A stretch of DNA of 64,000 bases from Bacteroidota bacterium (lineage in GTDB: Bacteria; Bacteroidota; Bacteroidia; Bacteroidales; JACABE01): NCBI GenBank assembly GCA_026391675.1, contig JAPLDQ010000011.1:124001-188000 (forward strand), written 5' to 3'. The position numbers and the translations under genes were made by a program. The notes below the pieces were generated by a model, which worked only from the letters and a program-made list of their open reading frames with translations, made no database searches and had not been told where the DNA came from. Each line of letters begins with the position of its first letter. Position 1 is the first letter of the stretch. This document shows, piece by piece, positions 43,610 to 53,951 of the stretch.

Positions 43610-45079
43610 TCAGGTTCCGCAAAAGGTTTGATAATGAAGGTCAGCCTCGGGATCAGGAGGCTGCTGATATGCTGAATATTCTGCTTTATATGCATAGGGT
43701 TTGCTGATAACTTCGACCAATCGCATAAAAAGTTCATAATTATCATTTTCACTGGCTGCTTTTAATGCAGTTTCAACCATATGGTTTCTGGGAATATAAA
43801 CAGGATTATGGGCTGACATAAGTTGTTTGTGCATTTCAGCATCTTGTCGTTCTGATGCAATTCTCAGTTGCCAGCGTTGTAACCATGTTTTGTATGCATC
43901 ATTTTGATAAATTTCTTCATCAGGAACCGGCAATGATTGTAAATGGAGAAACGTATTGGTAAAATCTGCTTTGTTAAATTTCATCCAGTTCAGTAAATCT
44001 TCCACCAGAACGATATCATCATTTTGAGATGTAAATAACCCAAGCTTGGAACACATCATTTTCAACCATGCAGTTTTATATAAGTATGGAAAATCATGTA
44101 ATATTTCATTCAATAATTCAATTGCTTTTTTTTCATCATCATGAATAATTGGAATTAATGCACCCGCAAGACAGGATAAATTCCATTGAATTATTGCAGG
44201 CTGATTTCCAAAACTATATCTGCCATAGTGATCGATTGAACTGAAAACAGTAATAGGGTCGTAGGCATTCATGAAAGCACAGGGGCCATAGTCAATAGTT
44301 TCACCCGAAACAGAAGTATTGTCAGTATTCATAACGCCATGGATAAACCCTACCCTCATCCAGTTCACCACTAATGCTATTTGTTGATGCATTACGGTCT
44401 TAAAAAGCGCAAGTGGCGGATTATCAGTTTGTAATAGTTCAGGATAATGCCTTTGAATGGCATAATCGCTTAATTTTTTTAATGTTGACTTATCATGATA
44501 TCTGCTAACGAATTCGAAAGTTCCGATACGCAGGTGACTACCTGCAATACGGGTAAGAATTGCACTTTCCATAAACTGTTCGCGTCTGATTTTTTCATTG
44601 CTTCTGACAACGGCCAGACTTCTTGAAGTTGGTATTCCAAGGTGGTGTATTGCTTCGCTGATGAGGTATTCCCGCAACATTGAACTTAAAGTAGCCTTAC
44701 CATCTCCATTTCTGGAATACGGTGTTTGTCCGCAACCTTTCAATTGAATATCATACCGATTATTGGAAGGTGTAATCTGTTCTCCCAGAAGAATTGCTCT
44801 TCCGTCACCCAAAACAGTAAAATAGCCAAACTGATGTCCGGCATAAGCCAGTGCAATCGGTTGTGCTCCTTCTGGTAATTGATTTCCTGAAAATATTTCA
44901 GCCAATTCTGCTGAAGTTGTATTCTTAAAATTTAATCCAATTTCATCAGCCAAAACATAATTAAACATTGCAAGTTTCGGTGCATCGACCTTTGATGGGT
45001 TTATTCTGGTATATAAGGCATCGGGCAACAGGAGATAACTATTTTCCAACTTCCAGCTTATTTTATTTTCATTGTTCAT
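43610..45079 (-). CDS. selO: Protein adenylyltransferase SelO (YdiU family)
   Basis: 489 residues, close to the family length. Recognisable SelO parts include YAGHQFGYFTVLGDGRAILLGEQ, LKGCGQTPYSRNGDGKATLSSMLREYLISEA, MRVGFIHGVMNTDNTSVSGETIDYGPCAF (catalytic loop and DFG-like acidic residue) and the conserved FCGT at the C-terminus with its final cysteine. SelO is a pseudokinase that transfers AMP to Ser/Thr/Tyr of redox proteins during oxidative stress. The chain looks complete and unbroken. Not in an operon. Confidence 0.94.
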   Translation of the reverse strand: MNNENKISWKLENSYLLLPDALYTRINPSKVDAPKLAMFNYVLADEIGLNFKNTTSAELAEIFSGNQLPEGAQPIALAYAGHQFGYFTVLGDGRAILLGEQITPSNNRYDIQLKGCGQTPYSRNGDGKATLSSMLREYLISEAIHHLGIPTSRSLAVVRSNEKIRREQFMESAILTRIAGSHLRIGTFEFVSRYHDKSTLKKLSDYAIQRHYPELLQTDNPPLALFKTVMHQQIALVVNWMRVGFIHGVMNTDNTSVSGETIDYGPCAFMNAYDPITVFSSIDHYGRYSFGNQPAIIQWNLSCLAGALIPIIHDDEKKAIELLNEILHDFPYLYKTAWLKMMCSKLGLFTSQNDDIVLVEDLLNWMKFNKADFTNTFLHLQSLPVPDEEIYQNDAYKTWLQRWQLRIASERQDAEMHKQLMSAHNPVYIPRNHMVETALKAASENDNYELFMRLVEVISKPYAYKAEYSAYQQPPDPEADLHYQTFCGT

Positions 45080-45282
45080 ATTAGACTTAACAATTACCGC
45101 AACATTCTGTTTTTCTATTGCTTTATTAATGCTTAACTGCGATTTAAATTAGTTTCAATAAAAACAAATAAATTTCATTATAGTTAATAAAAAACCAAAA
45201 AATGCTTTAATTGGAATTTCCTTTTTAATGATTTGGATAAATCAATCTTTGAAATTAATTCTCAGAAATGAGGATTTAAGTA

Positions 45283-47154
45283 TTATTGAAGAGAAGGCTT
45301 ACCTATCCAATGTTTTTTAAAGAATCTATAAGAAATTGATACTTGCATCTCACTGTTTACGTAATCATACTGGTATTTATTGTAATCAATAAAATAGAAA
45401 CACGCTTTTATTCCTATTGTATTATAAAACCATGCTTTTCCGGAAATAAAATAACCGGTATTTCCATCAGCTCCAAATTCTAATCCACTTCCATCTTTAA
45501 ATCCAAAACCGCTGCCAATCAGATATTGAAAAGCAGTTTTCCTTCTGGGCCCGACTTGATATGGGAACATTTCGTTAAAACGTAATTCAGTATAAAAAAG
45601 ATCATAAGGCAATAATCTGAAACTACCAGACCAGATGCCATAAGTTTCAGGGTTATTGTCGATAGAATAAATTACATTATCTAATTTTAATTCCTTCACA
45701 CTCTTCCCTATATGAAATCCAAAACCCACTCCAAACCATCTGCTGTCATATTTTAAAGAAGGAGATATGTTATATATTTCAATTTTGTGCTTTGGGATAG
45801 TGTTATGATCAACATCCCATCCACTTGAAAATTCAGCTTTAATTGCAAGTTTTTGAAATTCTCCGTATGTTTCGGTATGAGTAAAACCAATTCCTAATAC
45901 ATTTATATTATGAGCAAAAATTTCACCGACAGGAACGTAATATGGTGACGGAGTATAACTATTGCAACCACTATAAACTGTTGGTGGTATTATATAATTT
46001 GGCTGAGAATGATAATGTGAGTATTGGAAATTTCCATATCCAAAACTAAACTCATTAAACCTATTTTGCGAAGTTGACTGTTTCGTTAAATCGTTATATG
46101 TTTTTTGAGCGGTGAGTATGCCGGTAAAGACGAATAGAAATAAAAGGAAAGACAGTGAAACCAGTCTGTAACTGAAGCCGCTTTGATATTGTCCAAGAAT
46201 TTTATTAATTTGAAGAATTGTGACAGGTGTAAGTACAAAAATAATAAACAGGAACTCTGTGTAAGTAAACCAGCGTCTTAGCATTAAAATAAAAACTGAC
46301 AATAAAACAAAATACCAGACCGGATATCGAAATGAATGAATATACAAGGGCTGTTGTGTAAATTTCCGTTTGCGGATATAAATAAATAAAGTCATTAATA
46401 AAACAGCGCCAAGTAAAGCCCATTGCAATAATTTGAGCCCCATCCATACGTTGCCTGCAATTCCGTTCGAAATGCCATCACGCCAGAATTCTAAAATTAA
46501 CCGGGCAGCCAAATACAACGTAACAGAAGTGAAAAATAAGTTACCACTACGTTTTATTTTGTTTTTTAATTTCCAGATAACAAAAGCAATAAATAAACAC
46601 ATTAATGTCTGATACAATTGTATAGGATGAATGGGTAACGACATACATGAAGTTTCATTTATCAGTCCATGCTGAAGATGGGTGAAAAAAGGCATGGCAT
46701 GGTAAGAGTAGTTAACTGCCCATGGAACATTAGTAGGCGTTCCAAAACAACATCCGACTAAAAAGCAGCCTATGGGCTGAATAGCCATTGCAATCGGGAA
46801 GCTTACTGCTAATGAATCCAATATTGGATAATGAAAATGAATGAGTTTTTTTGCTATCCAGATACCAAAAATTCCTCCAGAAATACCTCCAAGAACTGTT
46901 TTCTTTTCGGTATACGGGAAATTAAAACTACTTATAACCTCTTTCCATTCATTGTAATTATAAGCAAATAACTTAGTTCCTATTATAAAAAAGATAATAG
47001 CTGAAGAAAAAATCAGAGACCATTCTAATACTGGATATTTTTTTTGACGGCCATCAATCATAAAAAAAATACCTGCGAAAGTAATGGCAAGAAAATAAAA
47101 TAAATCAAAATAAAATTGCCCGTTTATGGTAGTTATCTCAATAAAAGCATTCAT
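45283..47154 (-). CDS. Lgt-like membrane protein fused to an outer-membrane-type domain
   Basis: 623 residues. The first about 270 resemble prolipoprotein diacylglyceryl transferase: several helices, VLGGISGGIFGIWIAKK, IQPIGCFLVGCCFGTPT and HPIQLYQTL. Three further helices follow, then a segment at about 329-350 (LVSLSFLLFLFVFTGILTAQ) that looks exactly like a Bacteroidota signal peptide with its AQ end. After it comes a soluble/beta-rich part of about 270 residues (FSFGYGNFQYSH, FGVGFGFHIGKS, LIGSGFGFKDGSGLEFG, MQVSISYRF) like an outer membrane beta-barrel. So an inner membrane enzyme and an exported barrel appear to be fused in one frame. The Lgt residues needed for catalysis should be checked. 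Confidence 0.78.
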   Translation of the reverse strand: MNAFIEITTINGQFYFDLFYFLAITFAGIFFMIDGRQKKYPVLEWSLIFSSAIIFFIIGTKLFAYNYNEWKEVISSFNFPYTEKKTVLGGISGGIFGIWIAKKLIHFHYPILDSLAVSFPIAMAIQPIGCFLVGCCFGTPTNVPWAVNYSYHAMPFFTHLQHGLINETSCMSLPIHPIQLYQTLMCLFIAFVIWKLKNKIKRSGNLFFTSVTLYLAARLILEFWRDGISNGIAGNVWMGLKLLQWALLGAVLLMTLFIYIRKRKFTQQPLYIHSFRYPVWYFVLLSVFILMLRRWFTYTEFLFIIFVLTPVTILQINKILGQYQSGFSYRLVSLSFLLFLFVFTGILTAQKTYNDLTKQSTSQNRFNEFSFGYGNFQYSHYHSQPNYIIPPTVYSGCNSYTPSPYYVPVGEIFAHNINVLGIGFTHTETYGEFQKLAIKAEFSSGWDVDHNTIPKHKIEIYNISPSLKYDSRWFGVGFGFHIGKSVKELKLDNVIYSIDNNPETYGIWSGSFRLLPYDLFYTELRFNEMFPYQVGPRRKTAFQYLIGSGFGFKDGSGLEFGADGNTGYFISGKAWFYNTIGIKACFYFIDYNKYQYDYVNSEMQVSISYRFFKKHWIGKPSLQ

Positions 47155-47309
47155 AATGAACAGAATTTAATTATCTATAATTTAATTCATTATGACAAAG
47201 ATAATATATAAAAATTCTATTTGAAATTTATTTTAAATATCAAAATAATGTCTTTATTTTTATAAATTGGGGATAAAGTTTAAGATAAAACTTATGTCAG
47301 GAATTTATT

Positions 47310-49550
47310 TTATTTAATACCAAACGGAATTCTTAAACTCAGTGTAATATTCCTTCCCGGGTTAAAGTAATTCACTTCTTTAAGGGTTGATAGATGATCA
47401 ACATATTTGGTATCCAGTAAGTTATTTACACTTAATACTATTGAAATCATCTGATTTGCAGCTTTGATTTCTGCTCCTGTACCAATATCAAATAATGTAT
47501 AACCAGCAGTCCTTTCTTCTTCTGCTGCAGTATAGTTCTGGTCAAGTGCTATTTGTGTATTAAATCTGATAAAAGGATTTTTAAGTATTCCTATTTTTTC
47601 CTTTTCAAATCTTAACTCAAAGCGGAATTTATTGGCCGGAATAAAAGGTAAATATCCTCCTTTCTGAAGTTTACCTGTTACATTGGCAAATGTAGTTTCG
47701 AAATGCAGCCATTTCAGATTTTTGTGATGAATATGAAAACCACTTTCGAACCCATAAAGAAATGCATCGGATTGTGTATATTGATAAATTTTATTTCTGC
47801 TGGTTGTAGAATCATTGGTAGGAGATAGGTATATAAATTTATTGATAATGTTATAAAAACCAGCGATTTCAAATGTAATATTTTCACCATGGTAGTGGTA
47901 ACTTACATCCGTTTCGTATGCATTTTCAGGAATTAGATTTGGAGCTCCGAGTTCATAGCGTGATTCATGCAAACCATTGGATGTTAATTCAGCCAGATTG
48001 GGTGTTCGGTAAGCTGAAGCAAAATTAAAGCGGAATAGGTTTTTTTCGTTCAGATTATAGGTTGCCCCCAATGACCCGCTCAAACTACCGTAATTATCAT
48101 TAATAGCAGGTCGGTACAAAGATACAGTTGTTGAATCCACACTTTTTGTGGATATAAGTTTATAATCATAGCGTAATCCTGACTGCACTTTCAGTTTTTC
48201 GAAAAAAGTATATTGTATCATTCCGAAAACAGCATAATTATTGATGCCGGCATCTGGCAAAAGTATGGTTTCCCTGTTATGTAAGTTTGTATTCAGCTGA
48301 TTCATGCCCTGCATACCAATGATATATTCTGATTTATTTTCCGAAGGCAGGAATAAACGACACTCATACGTTAGGGTTTGCAGTTGCATATCTATGGCAA
48401 TATCATGCAATCCTTCAGAATGTATCAATCCTGAATTTTGATAGGCAGCATTGATTTCGAGTTTGTATTTATTTAAATAAATTTTATTTCGTGTTGATAA
48501 CAAATTTGTATTCAACAGCATATAATACACATCAGGATTTCTTCCTCTTCCATGTTCTTTAACATAATCTATGGCATCTGTTTCTGCAAGTCCTACCTTA
48601 TACATGCTGTAATCATAATAGAGGTTTAATGACATATTTTTAGTATTCATGCCGGCATTGGCTTTAAATGAATTTCCGAAAAATCTTGTGTTTGGGACAA
48701 AACTGCCTCCTCCCTGTAAATAATCAGCATAGGTTTTATTTCCAAATCGCAGTCCTCCAAAGAATTTCTTAAAACTACCCTTAACTCCCAAGCTGTTTGT
48801 GGCTCCCAGCGAATTAGAAAATAATTCCAGATTATAATCTCCCATTATTTTTCCGACAGCTGCAGGCTTTTCTTTAACAAAATTAATAGCACCACCAATG
48901 GCATCAGAACCATATAATAATGAAGCCGGACCCTTTATTACATCTACGTTTTCAAGTCCGAATTCATCAATACCCAGAGGATGATGATCAGAGTACTGAT
49001 AATTCTCAAAACGTACCCCATTGTTGAGTATCAGTACATCGTTCATTGAAAGCCCCCGGATTACAGGTTTTGCATCACCACTTCCTTTTGAAATCATATC
49101 AACACCGGGTATAGTAGCTAATTTTTCACATAGGTTGGGTGTAACAACAGCTGTTATATCTTTTAATTTCATAACATCTATTTTTACTGCATTGTCATGT
49201 TGCGTAGAGCTGTATCCGCCTGAAATAACGATTTCATCTGCTTCAATGGTTGTTTGTTTTAATTTTACATTCAATTCTAAGCTTTTACCATTTAATATTA
49301 CAATTTTAATTGCATTTTCAAATCCTAAATATGAGAACTGTATTTTAATTTTACCATTGGGTAAATTATCTATGCTAAACTTACCATCCTTATCGGTAAC
49401 ACTGGCTTTATTCATATCCGGAATATAAATAACAGCACCCGGTAAGGTTTGATTATCCTGATCGGTAACAGTACCATAAATTTCATGTTGCGCATGTAAT
49501 GTAAAAATGCAATTTAGCAGTAAGATAAGTATAATTAGTTTCTTTTTCAT
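47310..49550 (-). CDS. TonB-dependent outer membrane receptor
   Basis: 746 residues. A signal peptide (1-20, ending LHAQ) precedes a carboxypeptidase-regulatory-like domain (about 22-105, YGTVTDQDNQTLPGAVIYIP), a plug domain (about 120-230: IPGVDMISKGSG, VIRGLSMNDVLILNNGVR, GPASLLYGSDAIGGAINF) and a 22-strand barrel ending with an aromatic-rich last strand (NITLSLRIPF). The substrate is not evident; no SusD-like partner or metal-siderophore genes lie next to it. It is divergent from the SGNH gene at 49776. Confidence 0.92.
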   Translation of the reverse strand: MKKKLIILILLLNCIFTLHAQHEIYGTVTDQDNQTLPGAVIYIPDMNKASVTDKDGKFSIDNLPNGKIKIQFSYLGFENAIKIVILNGKSLELNVKLKQTTIEADEIVISGGYSSTQHDNAVKIDVMKLKDITAVVTPNLCEKLATIPGVDMISKGSGDAKPVIRGLSMNDVLILNNGVRFENYQYSDHHPLGIDEFGLENVDVIKGPASLLYGSDAIGGAINFVKEKPAAVGKIMGDYNLELFSNSLGATNSLGVKGSFKKFFGGLRFGNKTYADYLQGGGSFVPNTRFFGNSFKANAGMNTKNMSLNLYYDYSMYKVGLAETDAIDYVKEHGRGRNPDVYYMLLNTNLLSTRNKIYLNKYKLEINAAYQNSGLIHSEGLHDIAIDMQLQTLTYECRLFLPSENKSEYIIGMQGMNQLNTNLHNRETILLPDAGINNYAVFGMIQYTFFEKLKVQSGLRYDYKLISTKSVDSTTVSLYRPAINDNYGSLSGSLGATYNLNEKNLFRFNFASAYRTPNLAELTSNGLHESRYELGAPNLIPENAYETDVSYHYHGENITFEIAGFYNIINKFIYLSPTNDSTTSRNKIYQYTQSDAFLYGFESGFHIHHKNLKWLHFETTFANVTGKLQKGGYLPFIPANKFRFELRFEKEKIGILKNPFIRFNTQIALDQNYTAAEEERTAGYTLFDIGTGAEIKAANQMISIVLSVNNLLDTKYVDHLSTLKEVNYFNPGRNITLSLRIPFGIK

Positions 49551-49679
49551 GCTATTATTTTAGCGTTGTAATAATCATTTTTACAAAATTAATTTAATTT
49601 ATTATACAACTCATTTAACTATGCGGATTTTAACCATTTATAACAATTAGAGTTTGAATAAACTTTCATAAATAATTAT

Positions 49680-49687
49680 TACTTTTG
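49680..49687 (+). promoter_or_regulatory. -7 promoter element of the SGNH gene
   Basis: TACTTTTG matches TAnnTTTG; a TTG at 49654-49656 is 23 bases before it, slightly longer than usual. Confidence 0.45.
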
Positions 49688-49775
49688 CAAATGTGATTTT
49701 ACACTTTTATTTTAGCATTACAATAAATCACACTCAAAAACAAGGATTTAGATTAAAGCTATTAATTTATATAAA

Positions 49776-51041
49776 ATGAAATACATAATTACAATAATTG
49801 CATTTTTACTCAGTATAAATACTTTTGCACAGCCTCAGACGAAAAGAGTTTTATTCCTTGGAAACAGTTATACTGATGTAAATAATTTGCCTCAAATGGT
49901 TGCTGATGTTACAACATCCATGGGCGATGTACTTATCTTTGACAGTAATAATCCCGGTGGTTATACTTTACAAGGACATTCTACAAATGCAACATCCCTT
50001 AGCAAAATAATGCTTGGTAACTGGGATTATGTTGTTTTACAGGAACAAAGTCAATTACCTTCGTTTCCCATAGGGCAGGTAATTACAGACGTTTTCCCCT
50101 ATGCATATATACTTGACAGTATAATTAATGTATATAATCCCTGTGGCGAAACCGTTTTTTATATGACCTGGGGCAGAAAAAACGGAGATGCTTCAAATTG
50201 CGCAACCTGGCCTCCTGTTTGTACTTATGATGGAATGGACAGTTTGTTGAATTTACGTTATAGAATGATGGCGGATAGTAATCATGCAATATTATCACCT
50301 GTAGGTGCTGTGTGGCATTATTTCAGGCAAAATTTTCCATTGCTGGATTTGTATCAGTCTGATGAAAGTCATCCTTCAATTGCCGGCAGTTATCTGGCTG
50401 CCTGTACTTTTTATACCTGCTTATTTAGAAAAGATCCAAGCCTTATTCCGTTTACTTCATCATTATCAATTTCCGATGCTATAAATATTAAAAATGCTGT
50501 TAAATTAATTGTATTTGATAGTTTGATGAATTGGCATATTGGTGAATATGACCATCCTGTTGCTAATTATAATTATACGCTTACAGCAGTAAATCAATTA
50601 ACATTTACCAATACATCTTCTAATGCAATTAGTTACAATTGGGATTTTGGTGATGGTAGTAATTCAATCCTGATGAATCCGGTTCATCAATATACCAATA
50701 CCGGCAGTTATATTGTCCGACTAATTGCCAGTAATTGTAATGAGAAAGACACTATATTCCATACAATTAATGTATATACAACATCAGTTGCTCCCACATT
50801 TAATTATTTAAACTGGACTTTAAGTCCGAATCCTGCATCTTCTTCTCTGGTGATAAGCTTCAACAGTATTGAAAATATGAATTATAATATTTATAATTAT
50901 ACCGGTATAAAGATTCAAAGTGGAACAATTAATAATACAAGCAAGAAAATTGATGTTTCTTCACTTTCAAAAGGAATTTACTTTATCCAGTTAATCGGTA
51001 AAGATGTACCTTACAGGCAATTAAAGTTCATAAAAGAATAA
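49776..51041 (+). CDS. Secreted SGNH-type hydrolase with PKD and T9SS domains
   Basis: 421 residues. A signal peptide (1-19, ending TFAQ) is followed by a DUF4886/SGNH-like domain: FLGNSYTDVNNLP places Ser31 at the nucleophile position, and DESHPSIAG provides Asp196 and His199 of the D-x-x-H block. A PKD domain follows (about 270-330, WDFGDGSNSI, HQYTNTGSYIVRL) and then a T9SS type-A domain (WTLSPNPASSSLV, LSKGIYFIQLIG). The enzyme is probably a surface esterase/deacetylase acting on carbohydrates; the substrate is unknown. Confidence 0.85.
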   Translation: MKYIITIIAFLLSINTFAQPQTKRVLFLGNSYTDVNNLPQMVADVTTSMGDVLIFDSNNPGGYTLQGHSTNATSLSKIMLGNWDYVVLQEQSQLPSFPIGQVITDVFPYAYILDSIINVYNPCGETVFYMTWGRKNGDASNCATWPPVCTYDGMDSLLNLRYRMMADSNHAILSPVGAVWHYFRQNFPLLDLYQSDESHPSIAGSYLAACTFYTCLFRKDPSLIPFTSSLSISDAINIKNAVKLIVFDSLMNWHIGEYDHPVANYNYTLTAVNQLTFTNTSSNAISYNWDFGDGSNSILMNPVHQYTNTGSYIVRLIASNCNEKDTIFHTINVYTTSVAPTFNYLNWTLSPNPASSSLVISFNSIENMNYNIYNYTGIKIQSGTINNTSKKIDVSSLSKGIYFIQLIGKDVPYRQLKFIKE

Positions 51042-51198
51042 AATTATTTAAGATATTCTTTTCCTGAATTTTATCATTAACTGAACTGAAGTTAAATAGT
51101 TATTATCTTTAACGAAGTGTTAAACTTTGATTTTTCATCAATTTTCAAATATTTCAATTATTTTTGCAAACCAAAAAATTATTTTAAAACCTTATACA

Positions 51199-53352
51199 AT
51201 GAAGAAAATTCTATTCTTAACCTTAACATTTAGTTTGATTATCAATACCATAACTAAAGCTGATGAAGGCATGTGGCTGCCGATGTTTATTTCGCGTCTT
51301 AATTATGTTGATATGCAAAAAGAAGGATTGCACCTTACAGCCGAAGAAATATACAGTATTAACAATTCCAGTTTAAAAGATGCTATAATTCAGTTTGGTA
51401 ATGGTTGTACCGGAGAAATTGTTTCAGCTGAAGGTTTAATTTTTACCAATCACCACTGTGGTTTTGGGTCCATACAGTCTCACAGTACTACCCAGCACGA
51501 TTATTTAACCAATGGATTCTGGGCTATGAATAAAAGCGAGGAAATGCCCAATGAAGGATTAACTGCCCGTTTTCTGGTGAGAATGGAAAATCTAACCGAA
51601 GAATTTAATGGACAGCTTATTGGATTGAAAACAGAAAAAGAAAGAGCAGACAGAATTGCAGAACTAAGTAAAAAATATGAAGGTTCAATAAAAAAAGAAA
51701 ATGGATACGAAGCAGTCATAAAAAGTTTTTTCAATGGAAATGAGTTTTATATGTTTGTATATCAGGTTTTCAGAGATGTACGTCTGGTAGGTGCACCTCC
51801 AACTTCTATCGGTAAATTTGGTGCCGATGCTGATAACTGGATGTGGCCACGTCATACAGGAGATTTTAGCATTTTCAGGGTATATATGTCGCCTGATGGA
51901 AAACCTGCAAGTTTTTCTAAAGATAATGTACCTTTCAGACCAAAACATTTTTTACCGGTTTCGGCCAAAGGTGTTAAAAAAGGAGATTTTGCCATGATTA
52001 TGGGTTATCCAGGAACTACTGACAGATATTTGACTTCCTATGGTGTTCAGCTTGCTGTGGATGTTAAAAATCCGAATATTGTTAAAATCCGTGAAGAAAA
52101 ATTAGCAATCATGCGTCAGTTTATGAATGCAGATCCTGCTGTCCGAATTCAATATGCTTCAAAATATGCTCAAACAGCCAATTATTGGAAATATTTTATT
52201 GGTCAGACCAAAGGATTAAAACGGTTAAAGGTATATGATAAAAAGAAAGAACAGGAAAATATGTTTAATTCATGGGCAAATGCAACTGATGCAAACAAAG
52301 CAAAGTATGGTACAGCCCTTGCTGATATAGCTTCTGCATATCAGGGTCTTGCCAAATATGAATTACAACGCTGGTATTTTATGGAAGGCATTGCCCGTGG
52401 TGCCGAAATATTAGGCTTTTCAAGAAATCTTTCTGCTTTAATCAAAGAGTTAAAAGCTGAAAAACCTGATAATGATAAGATCAAGAAAATTACAGATGTA
52501 TTAAAAGCAGCTAGTGAAAAATTCTTTAAAGATTATAATGTTGCAACGGATAAAAAATTACTGTCTTCAATGTTAGCCTTTTATGCATCAAATGTTCCGG
52601 CTGAGCAACAACCGGATATGCTTATAAAATTAAATTCAAAATATAAAGGTAATTTTACTGAATATGTTGAAAAAATATTTGATAAAACCATATTTGCCAA
52701 TCAGGCTAAAGTTAATGAAATACTTGCTAAACCAGATGTAAAGAAGATTGAAAAGGATATGGCTTTTGTCTTGATGAATGCTTTTTTTGATAATAATATT
52801 AAGTTAACAGATCAGACAAAACAGTACAATGATATACTTGAAAGAGGCAATCGTTTGTTTGTTGCTGGTATCAGAGAAATGCAACCTGATAAAAAGTTTG
52901 CACCCAATGCCAATTCTACTATGCGGGTAACCTATGGTAAAGTTCTGGATTATTATCCTGCTGATGCTGTTCATTATGATTTTAAAACTACACTGGATGG
53001 AGTGATGGATAAAGAAGATCCGAATAACAATGATTTTATTGTTCCTGCAAAATTGAAGGAGCTGTATAAAAATAAAGATTATGGCGATTATGCTGAAAAT
53101 GGCAAAATGCCTGTTGCTTTCCTTTGCAATACAGATATTACCGGTGGAAATTCAGGAAGTCCTGTTATCAATGCTGATGGTGAATTAATAGGACTTGCTT
53201 TCGACGGCAACTGGGAAGCAATGAGTGGCGATATTGCCTTTGAGCCTAATTTACAGCGTACTATAAGTGTTGATGTAAGGTATGTACTTTTTATCATTGA
53301 TAAATTTGCCGGAGCAAAAAATCTAATCAACGAACTGCAAATTAAAAAGTAA
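51199..53352 (+). CDS. S46 family dipeptidyl peptidase (DPP7-like)
   Basis: 717 residues from the ATG at 51199; the in-frame sequence upstream is not protein-like and the ATG starts a clear signal peptide (1-20). The peptidase triad is visible: His in TNHHCGFG (85/86), Asp in HTGDFS (222) and Ser652 in GGNSGSPV. Eighteen residues after Ser652 the protein has Gly670 (LAFDGNWEA), equivalent to the position that is Gly in DPP7 and Arg in DPP11, so a DPP7-like preference for hydrophobic P1 residues is expected. These periplasmic exopeptidases release dipeptides, an essential step for peptide-fermenting Bacteroidota. A -7 element (TATTTTTG, 51159-51166) precedes it. Confidence 0.93.
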   Translation: MKKILFLTLTFSLIINTITKADEGMWLPMFISRLNYVDMQKEGLHLTAEEIYSINNSSLKDAIIQFGNGCTGEIVSAEGLIFTNHHCGFGSIQSHSTTQHDYLTNGFWAMNKSEEMPNEGLTARFLVRMENLTEEFNGQLIGLKTEKERADRIAELSKKYEGSIKKENGYEAVIKSFFNGNEFYMFVYQVFRDVRLVGAPPTSIGKFGADADNWMWPRHTGDFSIFRVYMSPDGKPASFSKDNVPFRPKHFLPVSAKGVKKGDFAMIMGYPGTTDRYLTSYGVQLAVDVKNPNIVKIREEKLAIMRQFMNADPAVRIQYASKYAQTANYWKYFIGQTKGLKRLKVYDKKKEQENMFNSWANATDANKAKYGTALADIASAYQGLAKYELQRWYFMEGIARGAEILGFSRNLSALIKELKAEKPDNDKIKKITDVLKAASEKFFKDYNVATDKKLLSSMLAFYASNVPAEQQPDMLIKLNSKYKGNFTEYVEKIFDKTIFANQAKVNEILAKPDVKKIEKDMAFVLMNAFFDNNIKLTDQTKQYNDILERGNRLFVAGIREMQPDKKFAPNANSTMRVTYGKVLDYYPADAVHYDFKTTLDGVMDKEDPNNNDFIVPAKLKELYKNKDYGDYAENGKMPVAFLCNTDITGGNSGSPVINADGELIGLAFDGNWEAMSGDIAFEPNLQRTISVDVRYVLFIIDKFAGAKNLINELQIKK

Positions 53353-53460
53353 AAATGGATATATAAGGCAAAAGTCTAATGACAGTAGAAAAAGAATAAG
53401 AGTTTCAATAATTTTTTAATACTTTTGCCGTTACTTAATAAAAATCTAAAAAAACTAAGC

Positions 53461-53895
53461 ATGGATTTATCAAAAATATTAGCAATTACAGGAAAACCAG
53501 GATTATATTTAGTTATTTCTCAAACCAAAACAGGTGCTTTGGTTGAATCTATTATTGATAAAAAAAAGATTCCCGTTTTTTCAACGGAAAAAATGAGTTC
53601 ATTGAATGATATAAGTGTATTCACTGATGATGAAGACTTACCTTTGCATAAAGTCCTAAAAGCCATATACGATAAAGAAAACGGTGGAAAATGCATTGAC
53701 CCTAAATCAGATAACAATGCATTGAAAAAATATATGGAAGAAGTATTGCCTAATTATGATAAAGACAGGGTTTATGTTTCAGATATGAAAAAACTTTTTT
53801 CATGGTATAATATGCTTCACGAACAAAATTTACTTGATTTTTCAGAAGAAAAAGCTACAGAAGAATCAGCTGAAGTAACAGAAGTAAAAGAATAA
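53461..53895 (+). CDS. DUF5606 family protein
   Basis: 144 residues from the ATG at 53461 (MDLSKILAITGKPGLY); the longer frame adds 12 residues upstream of the conserved start and spans the -7 element TACTTTTG at 53420-53427. The N-terminal 50 residues form a small barrel-like domain (LYLVISQTKTGALVESII, KIPVFSTEKMSSL), and the rest is helical (HKVLKAIYDKEN, FSWYNMLHEQNLLDF). The family is conserved in Bacteroidota and of unknown function; an RNA or nucleotide-binding role is sometimes proposed. A glutamate-rich tail ends the protein. Confidence 0.85.
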   Translation: MDLSKILAITGKPGLYLVISQTKTGALVESIIDKKKIPVFSTEKMSSLNDISVFTDDEDLPLHKVLKAIYDKENGGKCIDPKSDNNALKKYMEEVLPNYDKDRVYVSDMKKLFSWYNMLHEQNLLDFSEEKATEESAEVTEVKE

Positions 53896-53917
53896 AAAAA
53901 TAATTAATATGCAAAAA

Positions 53918-53951
53918 GTCCGTTTCGTCATTGGCGAGACGGATTTTTTTT
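53918..53951 (+). terminator. Terminator of the DUF5606 gene
   Basis: TCCGTTTCG (53919-53927) pairs with CGAGACGGA (53935-53943; one G-T pair), followed by a run of eight T. Confidence 0.8.

Noticed and set aside
50870-51198. Second promoter and short leader gene before the S46 peptidase
   Set aside because: The in-frame stretch 51127-51198 has no protein-like composition and the -7 element at 51159 lies within it.
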